A stretch of DNA of 64,000 nucleotides from Mucilaginibacter rubeus (GCF_014643835.1 NZ_BMKD01000001.1:1567558-1631557), one strand, 5' to 3'. Shown: positions 45,416 through 55,039, counted from the stretch's first letter. Made by a program: numbers and translations. The notes: generated from the letters alone by a model not told the origin.

Positions 45416-45465
45416 CGATAGCAAAATTAGGCATAGGCTCATTTTATCCACTTGATGTAAATCAA
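45416..45465 (-). promoter_or_regulatory. Perfect FNR-type box with exact -7 element upstream of usp
   Basis: TTGAT-gtaa-ATCAA at 45452-45465 is the full FNR/Anr consensus. TAATTTTG on the minus strand (45429-45422) matches TAnnTTTG exactly. The predicted start near 45417 is 41.5 bp from the dyad centre, the canonical class-II activator position. Confidence 0.75.
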
Positions 45466-45679
45466 CGATTTACGTGATTTTCCTCATACATTTTGCAGGC
45501 CTTATAAAACGACTTTTTCATGGTAGCCCTTGAAATGGCTAAAAACATTAATATTCCGTTGCTGATATTAAATGCGAAATAGAATTTAACATGCACATAA
45601 CTGTATATGGGTATAATATCATCTTAAGCTACGATAGCGATTTGCAGACAGCTATTACTATGTACGTCGGACAAAGAGG

Positions 45680-48217
45680 TTATTTAATTTTTTTATAAAA
45701 CCATCTCTTGGCAAGTTCAGCCGATAGAATATATGCAGTAACAGTTGCAAGCATCAACATATAGTATTTCCAGGATAGTGGTACGAAACCAAATATTGAC
45801 GCCAATGGCGAATATGGAATCATTAACACCAATAGCAATATTGCGATGGTAGTTATCGATAGATATCTGCCGGGAAGGCTTTTAAAGAATGACAGTCGGG
45901 TACGTACTATCAAAACAATTAAAACTGCAGAAACCACCGATTCGGTGAACCACCCTGTTTGAAAAACTCTTTGATTAGCATGCAAAATAAAAATGAGCAC
46001 GGCAAATGTTAAATAATCAAAAACGGAACTCAATAAACCGAAAACGATCATAAATCGTTTAATAAAACCGAGGTTCCACCGTTGCGGCGTTTTAAGATTA
46101 ATATCATCAACCTTGTCTGAAGATATGGTCATTTCAGGAAAATCGGTCAACAGGTTGGTAAGCAATATCTGCTTTGGCAACAAAGGCAAAAAGGGCAAAA
46201 ATAACGATGCACCGGCCATACTAAACATATTACCAAAATTTGCACTGGTAGCCATAAAAATATACTTCATGGTATTTGTAAATGTTTTACGGCCTTCTAT
46301 AATCCCGTCACATAATACATTTAGGTCCTGATCTAACAAAACGATATCAGCCGCCTCTTTTGCAACGTCAACCGCCGAATTTACTGATATACCCACATCG
46401 GCCGTGTGCAGTGCCGGCGCGTCATTAATACCATCTCCCATAAAACCAACAACGTTCCCTGCTTTTTTCAAAACACTTATGATACGTTCTTTCTGGCTGG
46501 GCTCAACCTCCGCAAAAATATGAGTCAGGGGCGCCTTATGACGCAATGCTGCACTACTCATATTACGTATTTCCTGACCGGTAAGGACCTGTGCGGATGA
46601 AAGCCCAAGCTGTTTAGCCAGGTTTCTGGCTACCGGTGCGTTATCCCCTGTAATAATCTTAAGTCTGACGCCGAGATGTTGCAGTTTTTTAATGGTTTCA
46701 GACATGCCGGCACGCGGAGGGTCAAATAATGTTATAAACCCAAGGAAAACCATATCATGCTCATTTTCCCTGGTGAAAATTTGATCAGGAGCAACTTCCT
46801 TATATGACACTCCAAGCGTGCGCAATCCCGAATCACTTAAAAGCTGATACTGAACTAAAATCGCTTCTTTATGGTCGCCTATATCCGCAAGAATACCTGC
46901 CGATGTTTCAACCCGATTACAAATATCAAGAACCTGACGCAAAGCACCTTTCGTGATGGCTATATTGGCTGCCGGGATTTTCACCTGTACTGTAAGCCGT
47001 TTACGCACAAAATCATATGGCACTTCTGTAATCGCCGAAAAATCCTTCGCTTCATTTCCCTCATAATGGGCAGAACAGATGGCTTTATCGATCGGGTTGA
47101 CAAATCCTTGCTGGCAGCTGGCATTAAGCCAGGCATATTTAAAAACTCTATCGCTGGGTGCGCCTTTAAAATCAAGTGTCTCTTTTAAAGTTACTTTACC
47201 TTCTGTAATTGTCCCTGTCTTATCAGAACACAAGATATTCATGCTGCCAAAGTTTTCAATAGCGCTCAGCCGTTTTACAATCACCTTTTGACTGGCCATC
47301 CTGCGGGCACCAACCGAAAGATTAACGCTAATGATGGCGGGCAACAATTGAGGTGTAAGCCCTACGGCCAACGCGAGTGAAAACAAAAACGAATCAAGCG
47401 CCGGCTTATGCAGCAACACATTAACGGCAAAGATCACCAACACTAACAAAAGCGTGATCTCCATTAACATATATCCAAATTTTCTTATCCCTTTTTCGAA
47501 ATCAGTTTCAGGAATTCTTAATGACAGCTTATCTGATATTTTCCCAAATTCAGTTTGCTGGCCTGTTGTCACGATGAGTGCCTTTCCAATACCGCTTACC
47601 ACGCTCGAACCCATAAAAAGGCAATTGTTGCGCCTGGCTAAGGGGGCGTCAACACTTTCAACTCCTGGATTTTTTTCTACCGGGTAAGATTCGCCGGTAA
47701 ATGCCGCTTCATCAACAAACAAGGCCTCAGATTCTAAAACAAGGCCATCGGCAGGGATAATATCTCCCGCAGAAAGGCAAATCACATCTCCAGGTACAAC
47801 GGCAGTTACCTCAAGCTCTGTTTTCCTGTTATCCCGTAGCACGGTGCAGTGTAGCTGAACCATCTTTAACAGTTCACTTACCGCACTTGCTGCACCTTTT
47901 TCCTGCCAGAAACCAAGAAGGCTGCTGATCAGGACAATGATCATAATTATTAATGTGTCGGCGGTATCTCCCAGGGCTGCGGAAAGCAAAGCAGCAGCTA
48001 TAAGCAACAATGTTACCGGGCTTTTAAACTGAGAAAATAATATGATCAGGTTATTAAATTTATTAGCTTTTTTTAACGTATTGGCGCCATATTGATTAAG
48101 CCTTTTATTAGCTTCGGCAGTGCCAATACCTGTTGCCTGAGTTTCAAGGAGTTTAAGTGCATCATTAATAGAAAGTTGCCAAAAATTACTCAGTTGATCA
48201 TTAGTTTTGCTTTCCAT
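45680..48217 (-). CDS. mgtA: Magnesium-translocating P-type ATPase
   Basis: An 845-residue P3B-type ATPase. The phosphorylation site is Asp332 in CSDKTGTITEG; the TGES loop (AAFTGESYPVEK), the GDGINDAPAL hinge and the TM4 segment VGLTPQLLPAI are present, the last with the QLLP form characteristic of MgtA/MgtB. The C-terminal spans are complete. It imports Mg2+ (or Ni2+) from the periplasm at the cost of ATP. It is a single gene; the region upstream contains an FNR/CRP-like dyad (48304-48317), so in this organism it may respond to the same signal as the stress genes. No Mg2+-sensing leader was recognised. Confidence 0.92.
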   Translation of the reverse strand: MESKTNDQLSNFWQLSINDALKLLETQATGIGTAEANKRLNQYGANTLKKANKFNNLIILFSQFKSPVTLLLIAAALLSAALGDTADTLIIMIIVLISSLLGFWQEKGAASAVSELLKMVQLHCTVLRDNRKTELEVTAVVPGDVICLSAGDIIPADGLVLESEALFVDEAAFTGESYPVEKNPGVESVDAPLARRNNCLFMGSSVVSGIGKALIVTTGQQTEFGKISDKLSLRIPETDFEKGIRKFGYMLMEITLLLVLVIFAVNVLLHKPALDSFLFSLALAVGLTPQLLPAIISVNLSVGARRMASQKVIVKRLSAIENFGSMNILCSDKTGTITEGKVTLKETLDFKGAPSDRVFKYAWLNASCQQGFVNPIDKAICSAHYEGNEAKDFSAITEVPYDFVRKRLTVQVKIPAANIAITKGALRQVLDICNRVETSAGILADIGDHKEAILVQYQLLSDSGLRTLGVSYKEVAPDQIFTRENEHDMVFLGFITLFDPPRAGMSETIKKLQHLGVRLKIITGDNAPVARNLAKQLGLSSAQVLTGQEIRNMSSAALRHKAPLTHIFAEVEPSQKERIISVLKKAGNVVGFMGDGINDAPALHTADVGISVNSAVDVAKEAADIVLLDQDLNVLCDGIIEGRKTFTNTMKYIFMATSANFGNMFSMAGASLFLPFLPLLPKQILLTNLLTDFPEMTISSDKVDDINLKTPQRWNLGFIKRFMIVFGLLSSVFDYLTFAVLIFILHANQRVFQTGWFTESVVSAVLIVLIVRTRLSFFKSLPGRYLSITTIAILLLVLMIPYSPLASIFGFVPLSWKYYMLMLATVTAYILSAELAKRWFYKKIK

Positions 48218-48245
48218 CAGTTTGGGCTAAAAGAGGTTAGAAAAT

Positions 48246-48317
48246 TCTAAACAAATTGAGCTATTGCGAATTAAAAACTGAATGCTTCTGATCAGTCCGA
48301 AAAATGATTCAGGTCAC
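48246..48317 (-). promoter_or_regulatory. FNR/CRP-like site upstream of mgtA-like gene
   Basis: Dyad ATGAT-tcag-GTCAC at 48304-48317. A TCAATTTG box on the minus strand (48259-48252, one mismatch) would place the start near 48246, about 64 bp from the dyad centre, near a class-I rather than class-II spacing. Confidence 0.35.
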
Positions 48318-48345
48318 TATTAATTATCAGAACATTTTAATAAAC

Positions 48346-49107
48346 CTAAAATCTTCTGCCAATAATTATTTTAACAATGGCACGGTCCGAATTCGATGTA
48401 AATCCATAGCCAATTCCTCCGTTAAACTCCCATTTAGGGTCTACGTTGAGGTCCGTGGCTACAAACAACTGGTGATCTTGTTGTTTAATTGGGTCGTAGT
48501 GAAAAAATGGCCCGGTACTACCATAATATTCGAGGCCCAGGGCAACGGCTTTTGTTACATCGTAACTCCCTTTAACATTTGGTGAAAAGGTAAATCCACG
48601 GTTTTGATCGGGCCCCTTGAAACTCTTCTCGAGGGTAGGATTTAAGGATATATATAACTTGTTCCATTTTTTATCTACGATTGGCCTGATTTCCAGCGTG
48701 GAGGTATTTGCCGAGAACGCACTTTTCTGGAAGCCAAACTCTGTAGATATACTTACCCCCACGGGCCAGTTCCAGCTTGAAGGAGCGGCAACCCTGGGCC
48801 TGATGTGAGAGCCGACGTAAGCCGTCCGGCCCGCATCCCCAATAGAGTTAAAGATATAAAAACCTGTTTCAAACCAGGTTGTCCAACCATGAGTGATCTC
48901 TATCGTTTCATGTACAACATGGTTGGTAGGAAGTTCTCCGCTGGTTACAGTTTTACTGCCGTTTAATGTATAATTGCTATGCAATTCAAACATTGTTTTA
49001 CCTTTTTCAACGGTTTCAGAACCATAAACCTGAATCTCATAATTATCTTGCGCCTTAAGTTCCAGGGCGTAAAACACTAAGATCAATAAACATAAATATT
49101 TCATCAA
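48346..49107 (-). CDS. Outer-membrane beta-barrel protein of unknown function
   Basis: A 253-residue exported protein (signal about 1-20, ending LELKAQ). The mature part has alternating beta-strands with many aromatic residues and ends in Phe (IVKIIIGRRF), as outer-membrane barrels do. The segment IQVYGSETVEKGKTMFELHS and THGWTTWFETGFYIF recall a Bacteroidota family of conserved barrel proteins; I know no function for it. It lies between the MgtA-like gene and the two-component system, about 106 bases after the kinase stop. Confidence 0.65.
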   Translation of the reverse strand: MMKYLCLLILVFYALELKAQDNYEIQVYGSETVEKGKTMFELHSNYTLNGSKTVTSGELPTNHVVHETIEITHGWTTWFETGFYIFNSIGDAGRTAYVGSHIRPRVAAPSSWNWPVGVSISTEFGFQKSAFSANTSTLEIRPIVDKKWNKLYISLNPTLEKSFKGPDQNRGFTFSPNVKGSYDVTKAVALGLEYYGSTGPFFHYDPIKQQDHQLFVATDLNVDPKWEFNGGIGYGFTSNSDRAIVKIIIGRRF

Positions 49108-49213
49108 TAGTCGGTTTTAACTTGTATACAAATAGTATAGCGTTAAAACTATCGGGACAATCTGAAGTAAAATTGGAGTTAAAGCTTATGTATAAGAAAC
49201 GTGACAAACGAAA

Positions 49214-50464
49214 TTAAAAGGTTATGACAAACGTATGCTTTCCCGCGTCATATTGGTATTGGATGCCATACCCATAGTGCTGGCAAATATTTTTAACCAG
49301 TGTTAATCCCAGTCCGGCACCTTGTGAATCTTTGCTTTTGTGAAAACGTTCAAAAATTTGTTGGCCGTTTAACGCGTTTGCAATACCGGTATTTTTTATC
49401 GAAAGTTGGTTTGGGTCAAGACCAATAAAAATTTCACCACCCGGCACATTATGGCGGATTGCATTCCCAAACAAATTATTTAGTAAAATATCTATCAGGT
49501 ATTTACTGGCCGATATCTGTTTCGGATGCAGCTTATACCGGATAGTAAGGTTCTTATTTTGCATAAGTTCCTGAAATTGGAGCATTTTCCTTTCAAGTAT
49601 TACATCGAGTTCAATCGACTCTTCTTCAACGATCAGCTTATTTTCCAGTTTAGCCAGCAGTAATAATGAGTGATTAAGTCGACTGGACTTGTTTACTGAG
49701 CTGTAAATATCTGCGATCTGCGCCAATTGCGCTGCAGTCAATGTTTCGTCCTGTATTAGTGTATCCAATTTGGTGGTTACAACAGCCAGGGGTGTCATCA
49801 TTTCATGTGATGCATTCTCTGTAAATTGTTTCAGGCTAAGATAATCCTGAGTTACCCTCAAAGACATTTCCCGTATGGCTTCATTAAGTTCTGTAAACTC
49901 GTCCACCTTACTTGGCTTACCTGTAAATTGATCAACGTCGGCGATATTGAACTGTTTGATCTCATTTAGGGTGAGCTGAAAAGGCTTCCAAAGGCCATTT
50001 AGCAGATATTTATTGGTTATAAAGAGTACCGTCAATAAACCGGCAAGTAATGCAAGCGTGATAATAGAAATGAGTTCGATAAGGTTTTTTTGCCCAACCC
50101 TCGAAACAGTAATTGTAACCTTATAGTTGCTGTTCTTTAACTTTACGAGGTCTTCTACGGCCCTACCTGCTTCCCGTCGCTGCTCTGCCGGGTTTAAATA
50201 AATAGTGTCAAAGAAACGCTTCTGTACCAGTTGCCTGTAAGTTTTAACAAATACAGCGTGATCGCGGTCAAGGTCATATTGCTGCGGATTGCCATTGTTG
50301 CTCCTGATATACTCTTCCGCCTCTGTTAACTGTTGTTGAAGCGCCCGATCAAGTTGCTGTGTGCCAATGTAATTTATAGCGAAGTAGTAAATCACTGCTC
50401 CTATCACTAACACAGCCAGGGTAATATAAAAACTCGTCCTGGTATAATGCTCTGACAGCCTCAT
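49214..50464 (-). CDS. Sensor histidine kinase, two spans
   Basis: A 416-residue inner-membrane kinase: first span ITLAVLVIGAVIYYFAI, a periplasmic sensor of about 110 residues, second span ELISIITLALLAGLLTVLFI (about 130-150), a HAMP-like linker, an H-box FTENASHEMMTPLAVVTTKL (His is the phosphorylation site), an N-box LLNNLFGNAIRHN and a G-box GAGLGLTLVKNIC. The start is ATG 50464, whose A is shared with the regulator's TGA (TGATG), so the two are translationally coupled. The signal sensed is unknown. Confidence 0.93.
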   Translation of the reverse strand: MRLSEHYTRTSFYITLAVLVIGAVIYYFAINYIGTQQLDRALQQQLTEAEEYIRSNNGNPQQYDLDRDHAVFVKTYRQLVQKRFFDTIYLNPAEQRREAGRAVEDLVKLKNSNYKVTITVSRVGQKNLIELISIITLALLAGLLTVLFITNKYLLNGLWKPFQLTLNEIKQFNIADVDQFTGKPSKVDEFTELNEAIREMSLRVTQDYLSLKQFTENASHEMMTPLAVVTTKLDTLIQDETLTAAQLAQIADIYSSVNKSSRLNHSLLLLAKLENKLIVEEESIELDVILERKMLQFQELMQNKNLTIRYKLHPKQISASKYLIDILLNNLFGNAIRHNVPGGEIFIGLDPNQLSIKNTGIANALNGQQIFERFHKSKDSQGAGLGLTLVKNICQHYGYGIQYQYDAGKHTFVITF

Positions 50465-51138
50465 CAATCAGTGAATTTATAGCCGAGTCCGTATATAGAT
50501 GTCAAATAATCTCTTCCTCCCGCATCCAGAATTTTCCGCCGGAGGTTTTTAATATGGGTATAAATGAAATCAAAACTATCATACATGTCCATCTCGTCGC
50601 CCCAAAGGTGTTCTGCAATAGCATTTTTTGAAATTACTTTACCTTTATTGGCAATAAAGTACAGTAACATTTCATATTCTTTTCTGGTCAGTATTATCGT
50701 ATTTTTATTAACCTCGACAGTACGTCCCTGTATATCAATTGAAATTTCATTAAAAACCAACTTGCTGCTGGTATTTAGCGCTTTCCTGCGATAAACAGCC
50801 ATCAGCCTGGCTTTAAGCTCGGCCAAATGAAAAGGCTTGGTCAGGTAATCGTCTGCGCCTATGTTGAGCCCCTTCAATTTATCATCGAGCGAGTTGCGGG
50901 CAGAAATGATCAAAACAGCTTCGCTTTTTTGTTGTGTGCTTAAGTATTCAAGTACGCCAAACCCTTCGCCATCGGGTAAGCCAATGTCAAGCAAAACACA
51001 GTCATAATCATAATCAGATAGCTTTTGCAGTGCGGGGGTCAATGCATTACAACTTTCACAAATGTTACCATCTACATTCAAATAACTCGTGATGTTTTCG
51101 CGTAAACCTTGCTCGTCTTCTATTACCAGTATTTTCAA
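50464..51138 (-). CDS. OmpR-family response regulator
   Basis: A 224-residue regulator. The receiver domain (1-115) has the acidic pair in VIEDEQG, the phosphorylated Asp in CVLLDIGLPDGEG and the Lys in DYLTKPFHLAEL. The winged-helix DNA-binding domain ends with DSFDFIYTHIKNLRRKILDA and YLTSIYGLGYKF. It forms a pair with the overlapping kinase gene. Divergent from it is a cytochrome b gene (122-base gap), a possible target. Confidence 0.95.
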   Translation of the reverse strand: MKILVIEDEQGLRENITSYLNVDGNICESCNALTPALQKLSDYDYDCVLLDIGLPDGEGFGVLEYLSTQQKSEAVLIISARNSLDDKLKGLNIGADDYLTKPFHLAELKARLMAVYRRKALNTSSKLVFNEISIDIQGRTVEVNKNTIILTRKEYEMLLYFIANKGKVISKNAIAEHLWGDEMDMYDSFDFIYTHIKNLRRKILDAGGRDYLTSIYGLGYKFTD

Positions 51139-51260
51139 AGCTTTTTAATCAAATTTAAAAATTGAAACTGAAGAGAACCTGAAGTATTACCAACACTACA
51201 GACTTACTTCAAAATCATCAGGTAATTTACAAACATTTTAAATGAGGATACAAAACAACT

Positions 51261-51923
51261 ATGGCAATAATCCAACCTGATCGTCGGCCCCTTACCCGCC
51301 GGGTATACTCAGCTCCCTTGCGTTTTTGGCATTGGGCAAACACAATAGTTATCAGTGGTTCATTAATTACTGTTTTGATCAATTCTACTATTACCGACAG
51401 AGGAACTATAACAAACATAATTAAAACGCAACTGCAAACCCAGGGCACTACCATAACTGACGATCAATCGGGCTCCGTTGCTCATGCGCTGGGGGATAGT
51501 GTTTGGAGCATACATACCTGGTTTGGTTATGTATTAGCGGGATTATTGCTGTTTAGGCTCATCCTTGAACTTTTTCAAGTAACCGATCAAAAATTCATCC
51601 GCCGGATAAAGGACCTCTATAGTCAGTTTCATTCCACAAGAAAAGAGCGTGAACTTGCCAAACATGAGCTCATCGTGAAAGCCGTTTATGCAGCATTCTA
51701 TATCTTGCTTATTATAATGGCAGTAACGGGTTTATTCCTGGCATTTGAAAATCTGTTAGCGCCTTTTAAGGCTATCAGGCATAGTGTTAAAGAAGTTCAC
51801 GGATTTTGCATGTATCTGATTATCGCGTTTATACTCGTGCATTTAGCTGGCGTATTTTTGGCTGAGCGGAAAGATGACAAAGGCATTGTCTCAGACATGA
51901 TAAACGGTGGTAATAATAACTAA
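51261..51923 (+). CDS. Cytochrome b561-like (Ni/Fe-hydrogenase type) membrane protein
   Basis: A 220-residue inner-membrane diheme cytochrome b with four main spans: the first begins PLRFWHWANTIVISGSLITV, the second holds HTWFGYVLAGLLLFRLILEL, the third YAAFYILLIIMAVTGLFLAF, and the fourth VHGFCMYLIIAFILVHLAGV. His in RFWHW, HTWFG, VHGF and LVHLAG are candidate heme ligands, the arrangement of the hydrogenase cytochrome b/formate dehydrogenase gamma family. It passes electrons between quinol and a periplasmic partner. The gene converges on the ApbE/Rieske operon with only three bases between the stops. Confidence 0.88.
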   Translation: MAIIQPDRRPLTRRVYSAPLRFWHWANTIVISGSLITVLINSTITDRGTITNIIKTQLQTQGTTITDDQSGSVAHALGDSVWSIHTWFGYVLAGLLLFRLILELFQVTDQKFIRRIKDLYSQFHSTRKERELAKHELIVKAVYAAFYILLIIMAVTGLFLAFENLLAPFKAIRHSVKEVHGFCMYLIIAFILVHLAGVFLAERKDDKGIVSDMINGGNNN

Positions 51924-51926
51924 ATA

Positions 51927-52616
51927 TCATTTTCCGGTAATCAGCTTTGCCATAATAAACGCGGCCCCCGCAGCAAGAGCTCCAATAATTACTACTTTTA
52001 ACGCGCCGCTTAACGCAGGCTGGCCGGTCATTTTGCTTTTGAAATAGCCAAAAATGAACAAGCAAATTATTGTTACCCCGCATGAGTAATAAAGTGCCTC
52101 TTGCGCCTCATGAATAATAATATAGGGTGAAAGCGGGATGATGCCACCTACGATATAGGAAATACCAATAGTAATAGCACTTTGGGTAGCGCGGTTTGCA
52201 TTAGGTTCCTCCAGGCCCAGTTCATAACGCATCATAAATTCAACCCACTGCGTCTTGTCTTTTGCCAGCTCATCTGCTATCTCGTCCTGCAGATGCTTTG
52301 AAAGTCCAAAATCTGCAAATACCTTCTTTACTTCTGCCTTCTCCTGTTCAGGCACACGCTCAACCTCATCATATTCCCGCTTCAACTCAGATTGATAATG
52401 GTCAACTTCCGTTCGACCGGCAAGATATCCGCCCAGCCCCATGGCAATGGATCCGGCTACTATTTCGGCGATACCCGCAGTAACCACCAGGGTCGACGAA
52501 CTTACCGCCCCACTTAGCCCTGCTGCAAGCGCAAAAGGCACGGTTAAGCCATCAGACATACCGATAACGATATCCCTGATGGTTTCTGAACTTGTTACAT
52601 GATGTTCACGATGCAT
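51927..52616 (-). CDS. VIT1/CCC1-family iron/manganese transporter-like protein
   Basis: A 229-residue membrane protein with five spans. The first carries the family signature IRDIVIGMSDGLTVPFALAA; AGIAEIVAGSIAMGLGGYLA is the second, and the cytoplasmic helical loop rich in Glu (EVERVPEQEKAEVKKVF) is the metal-binding region of VIT-type proteins. They export Fe2+ or Mn2+ from the cytoplasm. It is the last gene of a six-gene operon, six bases after the DUF3570 gene, which ties metal handling to the redox genes upstream. Confidence 0.9.
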   Translation of the reverse strand: MHREHHVTSSETIRDIVIGMSDGLTVPFALAAGLSGAVSSSTLVVTAGIAEIVAGSIAMGLGGYLAGRTEVDHYQSELKREYDEVERVPEQEKAEVKKVFADFGLSKHLQDEIADELAKDKTQWVEFMMRYELGLEEPNANRATQSAITIGISYIVGGIIPLSPYIIIHEAQEALYYSCGVTIICLFIFGYFKSKMTGQPALSGALKVVIIGALAAGAAFIMAKLITGK

Positions 52617-52622
52617 ATGACT

Positions 52623-53846
52623 TTATTTAAACTTCATTGCTAAAGTTACAATATTTGAATTTAAACCCGTCGAGCGCATGTAATGTCCCGCCCTGATCTC
52701 CAGCGAATTGAAATGCTGCCATCCAAATACACCGGTTGGCGGCGATAACCTGATGTTGGCACCAACAAAACTACTATGGAGTGTTGACAGGTCGTAATCG
52801 CTGGTATAATACACAGCGGTTGGGTCATGTTGCCCATAAGGTGCAAAGTACCTTGTACCCTGCTGATTATTATACCGGTAATAGGGACTTACTGATACAA
52901 AAGAGGTAAGCTTTATCGGTACCTCCAATTCGGCTGTGTGCGCCCGGATCCCCCAATTGTCCATGTAGTATCTGTAAAACGTTCTGATCACAAAATGATC
53001 ATCCAGAAAATAATTGAACCTTACCGCAATTGGCAATTTATAACGGCTACCTGGCAGGTTTTCAACCCTTTCAGATCCATCGGTAAAATAATCACGTTGA
53101 TATTTTGTTGCCAGTAACCCATGCTGATAGGACGGTTCGATAATGAACAAAGCCTGTAAACGCGTGGTAAGCACCTGCGAAATTGAAAACGAGGTACTAA
53201 ATGAATTGCGGGGGTTATGGTCTACCTTACCCCGCCCGTCCCTCTCTGATCCTGACCCATATCCTGGTGGCCTTAATTCAACCGGCAATATAACCTTCCA
53301 AGTATCAAGAAACACTTGTCCCTTAAAATCAAACTGCGTGTTTTTATCTTTTGATACCCTGGTCAGGTTGATACCCCCACCGATAGACTGGTAATCAAAC
53401 TCATGTGAATAAGACCCGGTTAAGCCAAATGCGTTTCCCGTTTTATCGTTGGATACTGTCCAATTTAGCGAGGGGTATACACGGGTGTCCTGCCTGGATG
53501 CGGAAGAAATACTATAAGGATCGATCTTATCTGAAGAAGCGGAAGTATAATGGTCAACACCTAATTCAAAAGTAAAAGTGTGTTTATTTCCTCCTATTCC
53601 GTATTTGGATAATTGCAGATCGAAGGTATTAGCAAAATCTGTTAGTTTTTCTGTGCCGATACCACCTGTAACCGCCGAGTTGTTACCATCCTGGTGGTAA
53701 TAGGCAGATATGATGTTAATTTCATCAATTTTAAGCTTACGTGCCTGGTAATTGCTGCTATCTTTAACGGGCAAGGCTTTAGTTTGCGCATGCGAAGCAA
53801 CGATTCCTAAATACAGAGCGGCAACGCATAAATATATTTTCCTCAT
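52623..53846 (-). CDS. DUF3570 outer-membrane beta-barrel protein
   Basis: A 407-residue exported protein (signal about 1-20, ending ASHAQ) with the segment KLKIDEINIISAYYHQDGNN and an even run of amphipathic beta-strands to the C-terminal Phe-Lys. This is the DUF3570 family of predicted outer-membrane barrels. In Bacteroidota and Proteobacteria it is encoded next to DUF4266 and ApbE, as here (14 bases from DUF4266). It may let a redox protein reach through the outer membrane; this is unproven. Confidence 0.85.
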   Translation of the reverse strand: MRKIYLCVAALYLGIVASHAQTKALPVKDSSNYQARKLKIDEINIISAYYHQDGNNSAVTGGIGTEKLTDFANTFDLQLSKYGIGGNKHTFTFELGVDHYTSASSDKIDPYSISSASRQDTRVYPSLNWTVSNDKTGNAFGLTGSYSHEFDYQSIGGGINLTRVSKDKNTQFDFKGQVFLDTWKVILPVELRPPGYGSGSERDGRGKVDHNPRNSFSTSFSISQVLTTRLQALFIIEPSYQHGLLATKYQRDYFTDGSERVENLPGSRYKLPIAVRFNYFLDDHFVIRTFYRYYMDNWGIRAHTAELEVPIKLTSFVSVSPYYRYNNQQGTRYFAPYGQHDPTAVYYTSDYDLSTLHSSFVGANIRLSPPTGVFGWQHFNSLEIRAGHYMRSTGLNSNIVTLAMKFK

Positions 53847-53860
53847 TTCCGGTCGCCGTT

Positions 53861-54088
53861 TTAATTACATCCGCAGCCACCGCCGCTCTTTCCGCCATTT
53901 GCTCCTGAACCACCTTCACGGTACAATTGGAAACTTTGCTCAAACTTTTGCGATTTACGGGCTGATAGCTCCATCTCCGCATCATTAAGGCGATTTTTCT
54001 GATATGCTTTTACCGACATGCAAGATGTAAGGCCGAGCGCCGGTAAGCTACTTACCAGCATTAATTTAATCAGGGGTATTTTTTTCAT
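53861..54088 (-). CDS. DUF4266 small lipoprotein
   Basis: A 75-residue lipoprotein: signal with lipobox LTSCMS, the conserved VKAYQKNRLNDAEMELSARK, and a Gly-rich tail ending GGGCGCN with two Cys. The Cys-Gly-Cys tail is the hallmark of DUF4266 and could bind a metal or a cofactor. It lies between ApbE (3 bases) and DUF3570 (14 bases), in the order usual for this system. The role is unknown. Confidence 0.88.
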   Translation of the reverse strand: MKKIPLIKLMLVSSLPALGLTSCMSVKAYQKNRLNDAEMELSARKSQKFEQSFQLYREGGSGANGGKSGGGCGCN

Positions 54089-54091
54089 GTA

Positions 54092-55039
54092 CTAATTTTT
54101 AATATTAATATTATTGGAGGTATAAAGGCGGTTATTGTCGTCGATGATCACACAGGCAAGTTGCTGTAGTTGATTTACCAGGTCCAATCCGACGCTGATC
54201 CCCATTACTGTTACGGGTGTGGCCATAGCGTCGGCAAACTCCGCGCTCGGACAAATAATGCTTACGCTTTTAATTCCGCTTACCGGCAAACCCGTTTTAG
54301 GGTCGATGGTATGAGAATATTTTTTACCATTTATCACAGCGTACTTTTCATAGTTACCGGATGTGGCAATAGCCATATCGCTTATATTGAGCGTTGAAAA
54401 CGGCGTCATCTGCTTATTCGGATCTGCTATTGCTATAGTCCATGGCTTACCATTAGGTTGTGTTCCCCAGGTAATCAGGTCGCCGGCTGCATTTACTATC
54501 CCGCTGTTTACTCCATTTTGCTGTAAAATGGCTTTCGCCCGATCAGCTGCATACCCCTTCCCTATTCCTCCAAAACCTATACGCATACCTTTTTCTTTGA
54601 GCATCACAGTCATGTCATCAGAATCCATGATCACATTTTTATAATTGATCAGTCGTACAGCATTTTGCGCGGTTTCGGCATTAGGCAAACTTTTCATATT
54701 TACATCAAAATTCCACAGGCTTTTATCAATTGATCCGTAAGTAATATCAAATGCTCCCTGCGTAAGCTCGGATATTCTTAGCGAACGCTGAATAAGTTGA
54801 AAAACCTCATGATCTGTTTTTACCGGCTTTATTCCGGCAGCGGCGTTAATCTGGTTGGTTTGGCTATCGTCACTGAACGTAGTTAGTAATTTTTCTATGC
54901 GGCTTATCTCCGCTACAGCCAAATCAATACACTTTGCGGCCCATTGCCCGTCATCTCCTACAACGCTTATCTCAAAACGGTTACCCATCAGTTTCAGCAC
55001 ACGTTGATGTACGGTTGCCCCGCTGTCAATGGCTGTCAT
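54092..55039 (-). CDS. apbE: FAD:protein FMN transferase (ApbE-like) without signal peptide
   Basis: A 315-residue flavin transferase that attaches FMN covalently to Thr or Ser of target proteins. Motifs: IEKLLTTFSDDSQTNQINAA, GFGGIGKGYAADRAKAILQQ, NAAGDLITWG, YSHTIDPKTGLPVSGIKSVS and the metal-site region SAEFADAMATPVTVMG. The start is fixed by an ATGA overlap with the thioredoxin gene. Unlike usual ApbE proteins, which have a lipoprotein or Tat signal, it begins MTAIDSGATVHQRVLKLMGN and lacks any export signal. The N-terminal DSGAT resembles the SGAT core of flavinylated sites. Its target may be another protein of the operon or one encoded elsewhere. Confidence 0.88.
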   Translation of the reverse strand: MTAIDSGATVHQRVLKLMGNRFEISVVGDDGQWAAKCIDLAVAEISRIEKLLTTFSDDSQTNQINAAAGIKPVKTDHEVFQLIQRSLRISELTQGAFDITYGSIDKSLWNFDVNMKSLPNAETAQNAVRLINYKNVIMDSDDMTVMLKEKGMRIGFGGIGKGYAADRAKAILQQNGVNSGIVNAAGDLITWGTQPNGKPWTIAIADPNKQMTPFSTLNISDMAIATSGNYEKYAVINGKKYSHTIDPKTGLPVSGIKSVSIICPSAEFADAMATPVTVMGISVGLDLVNQLQQLACVIIDDNNRLYTSNNINIKN

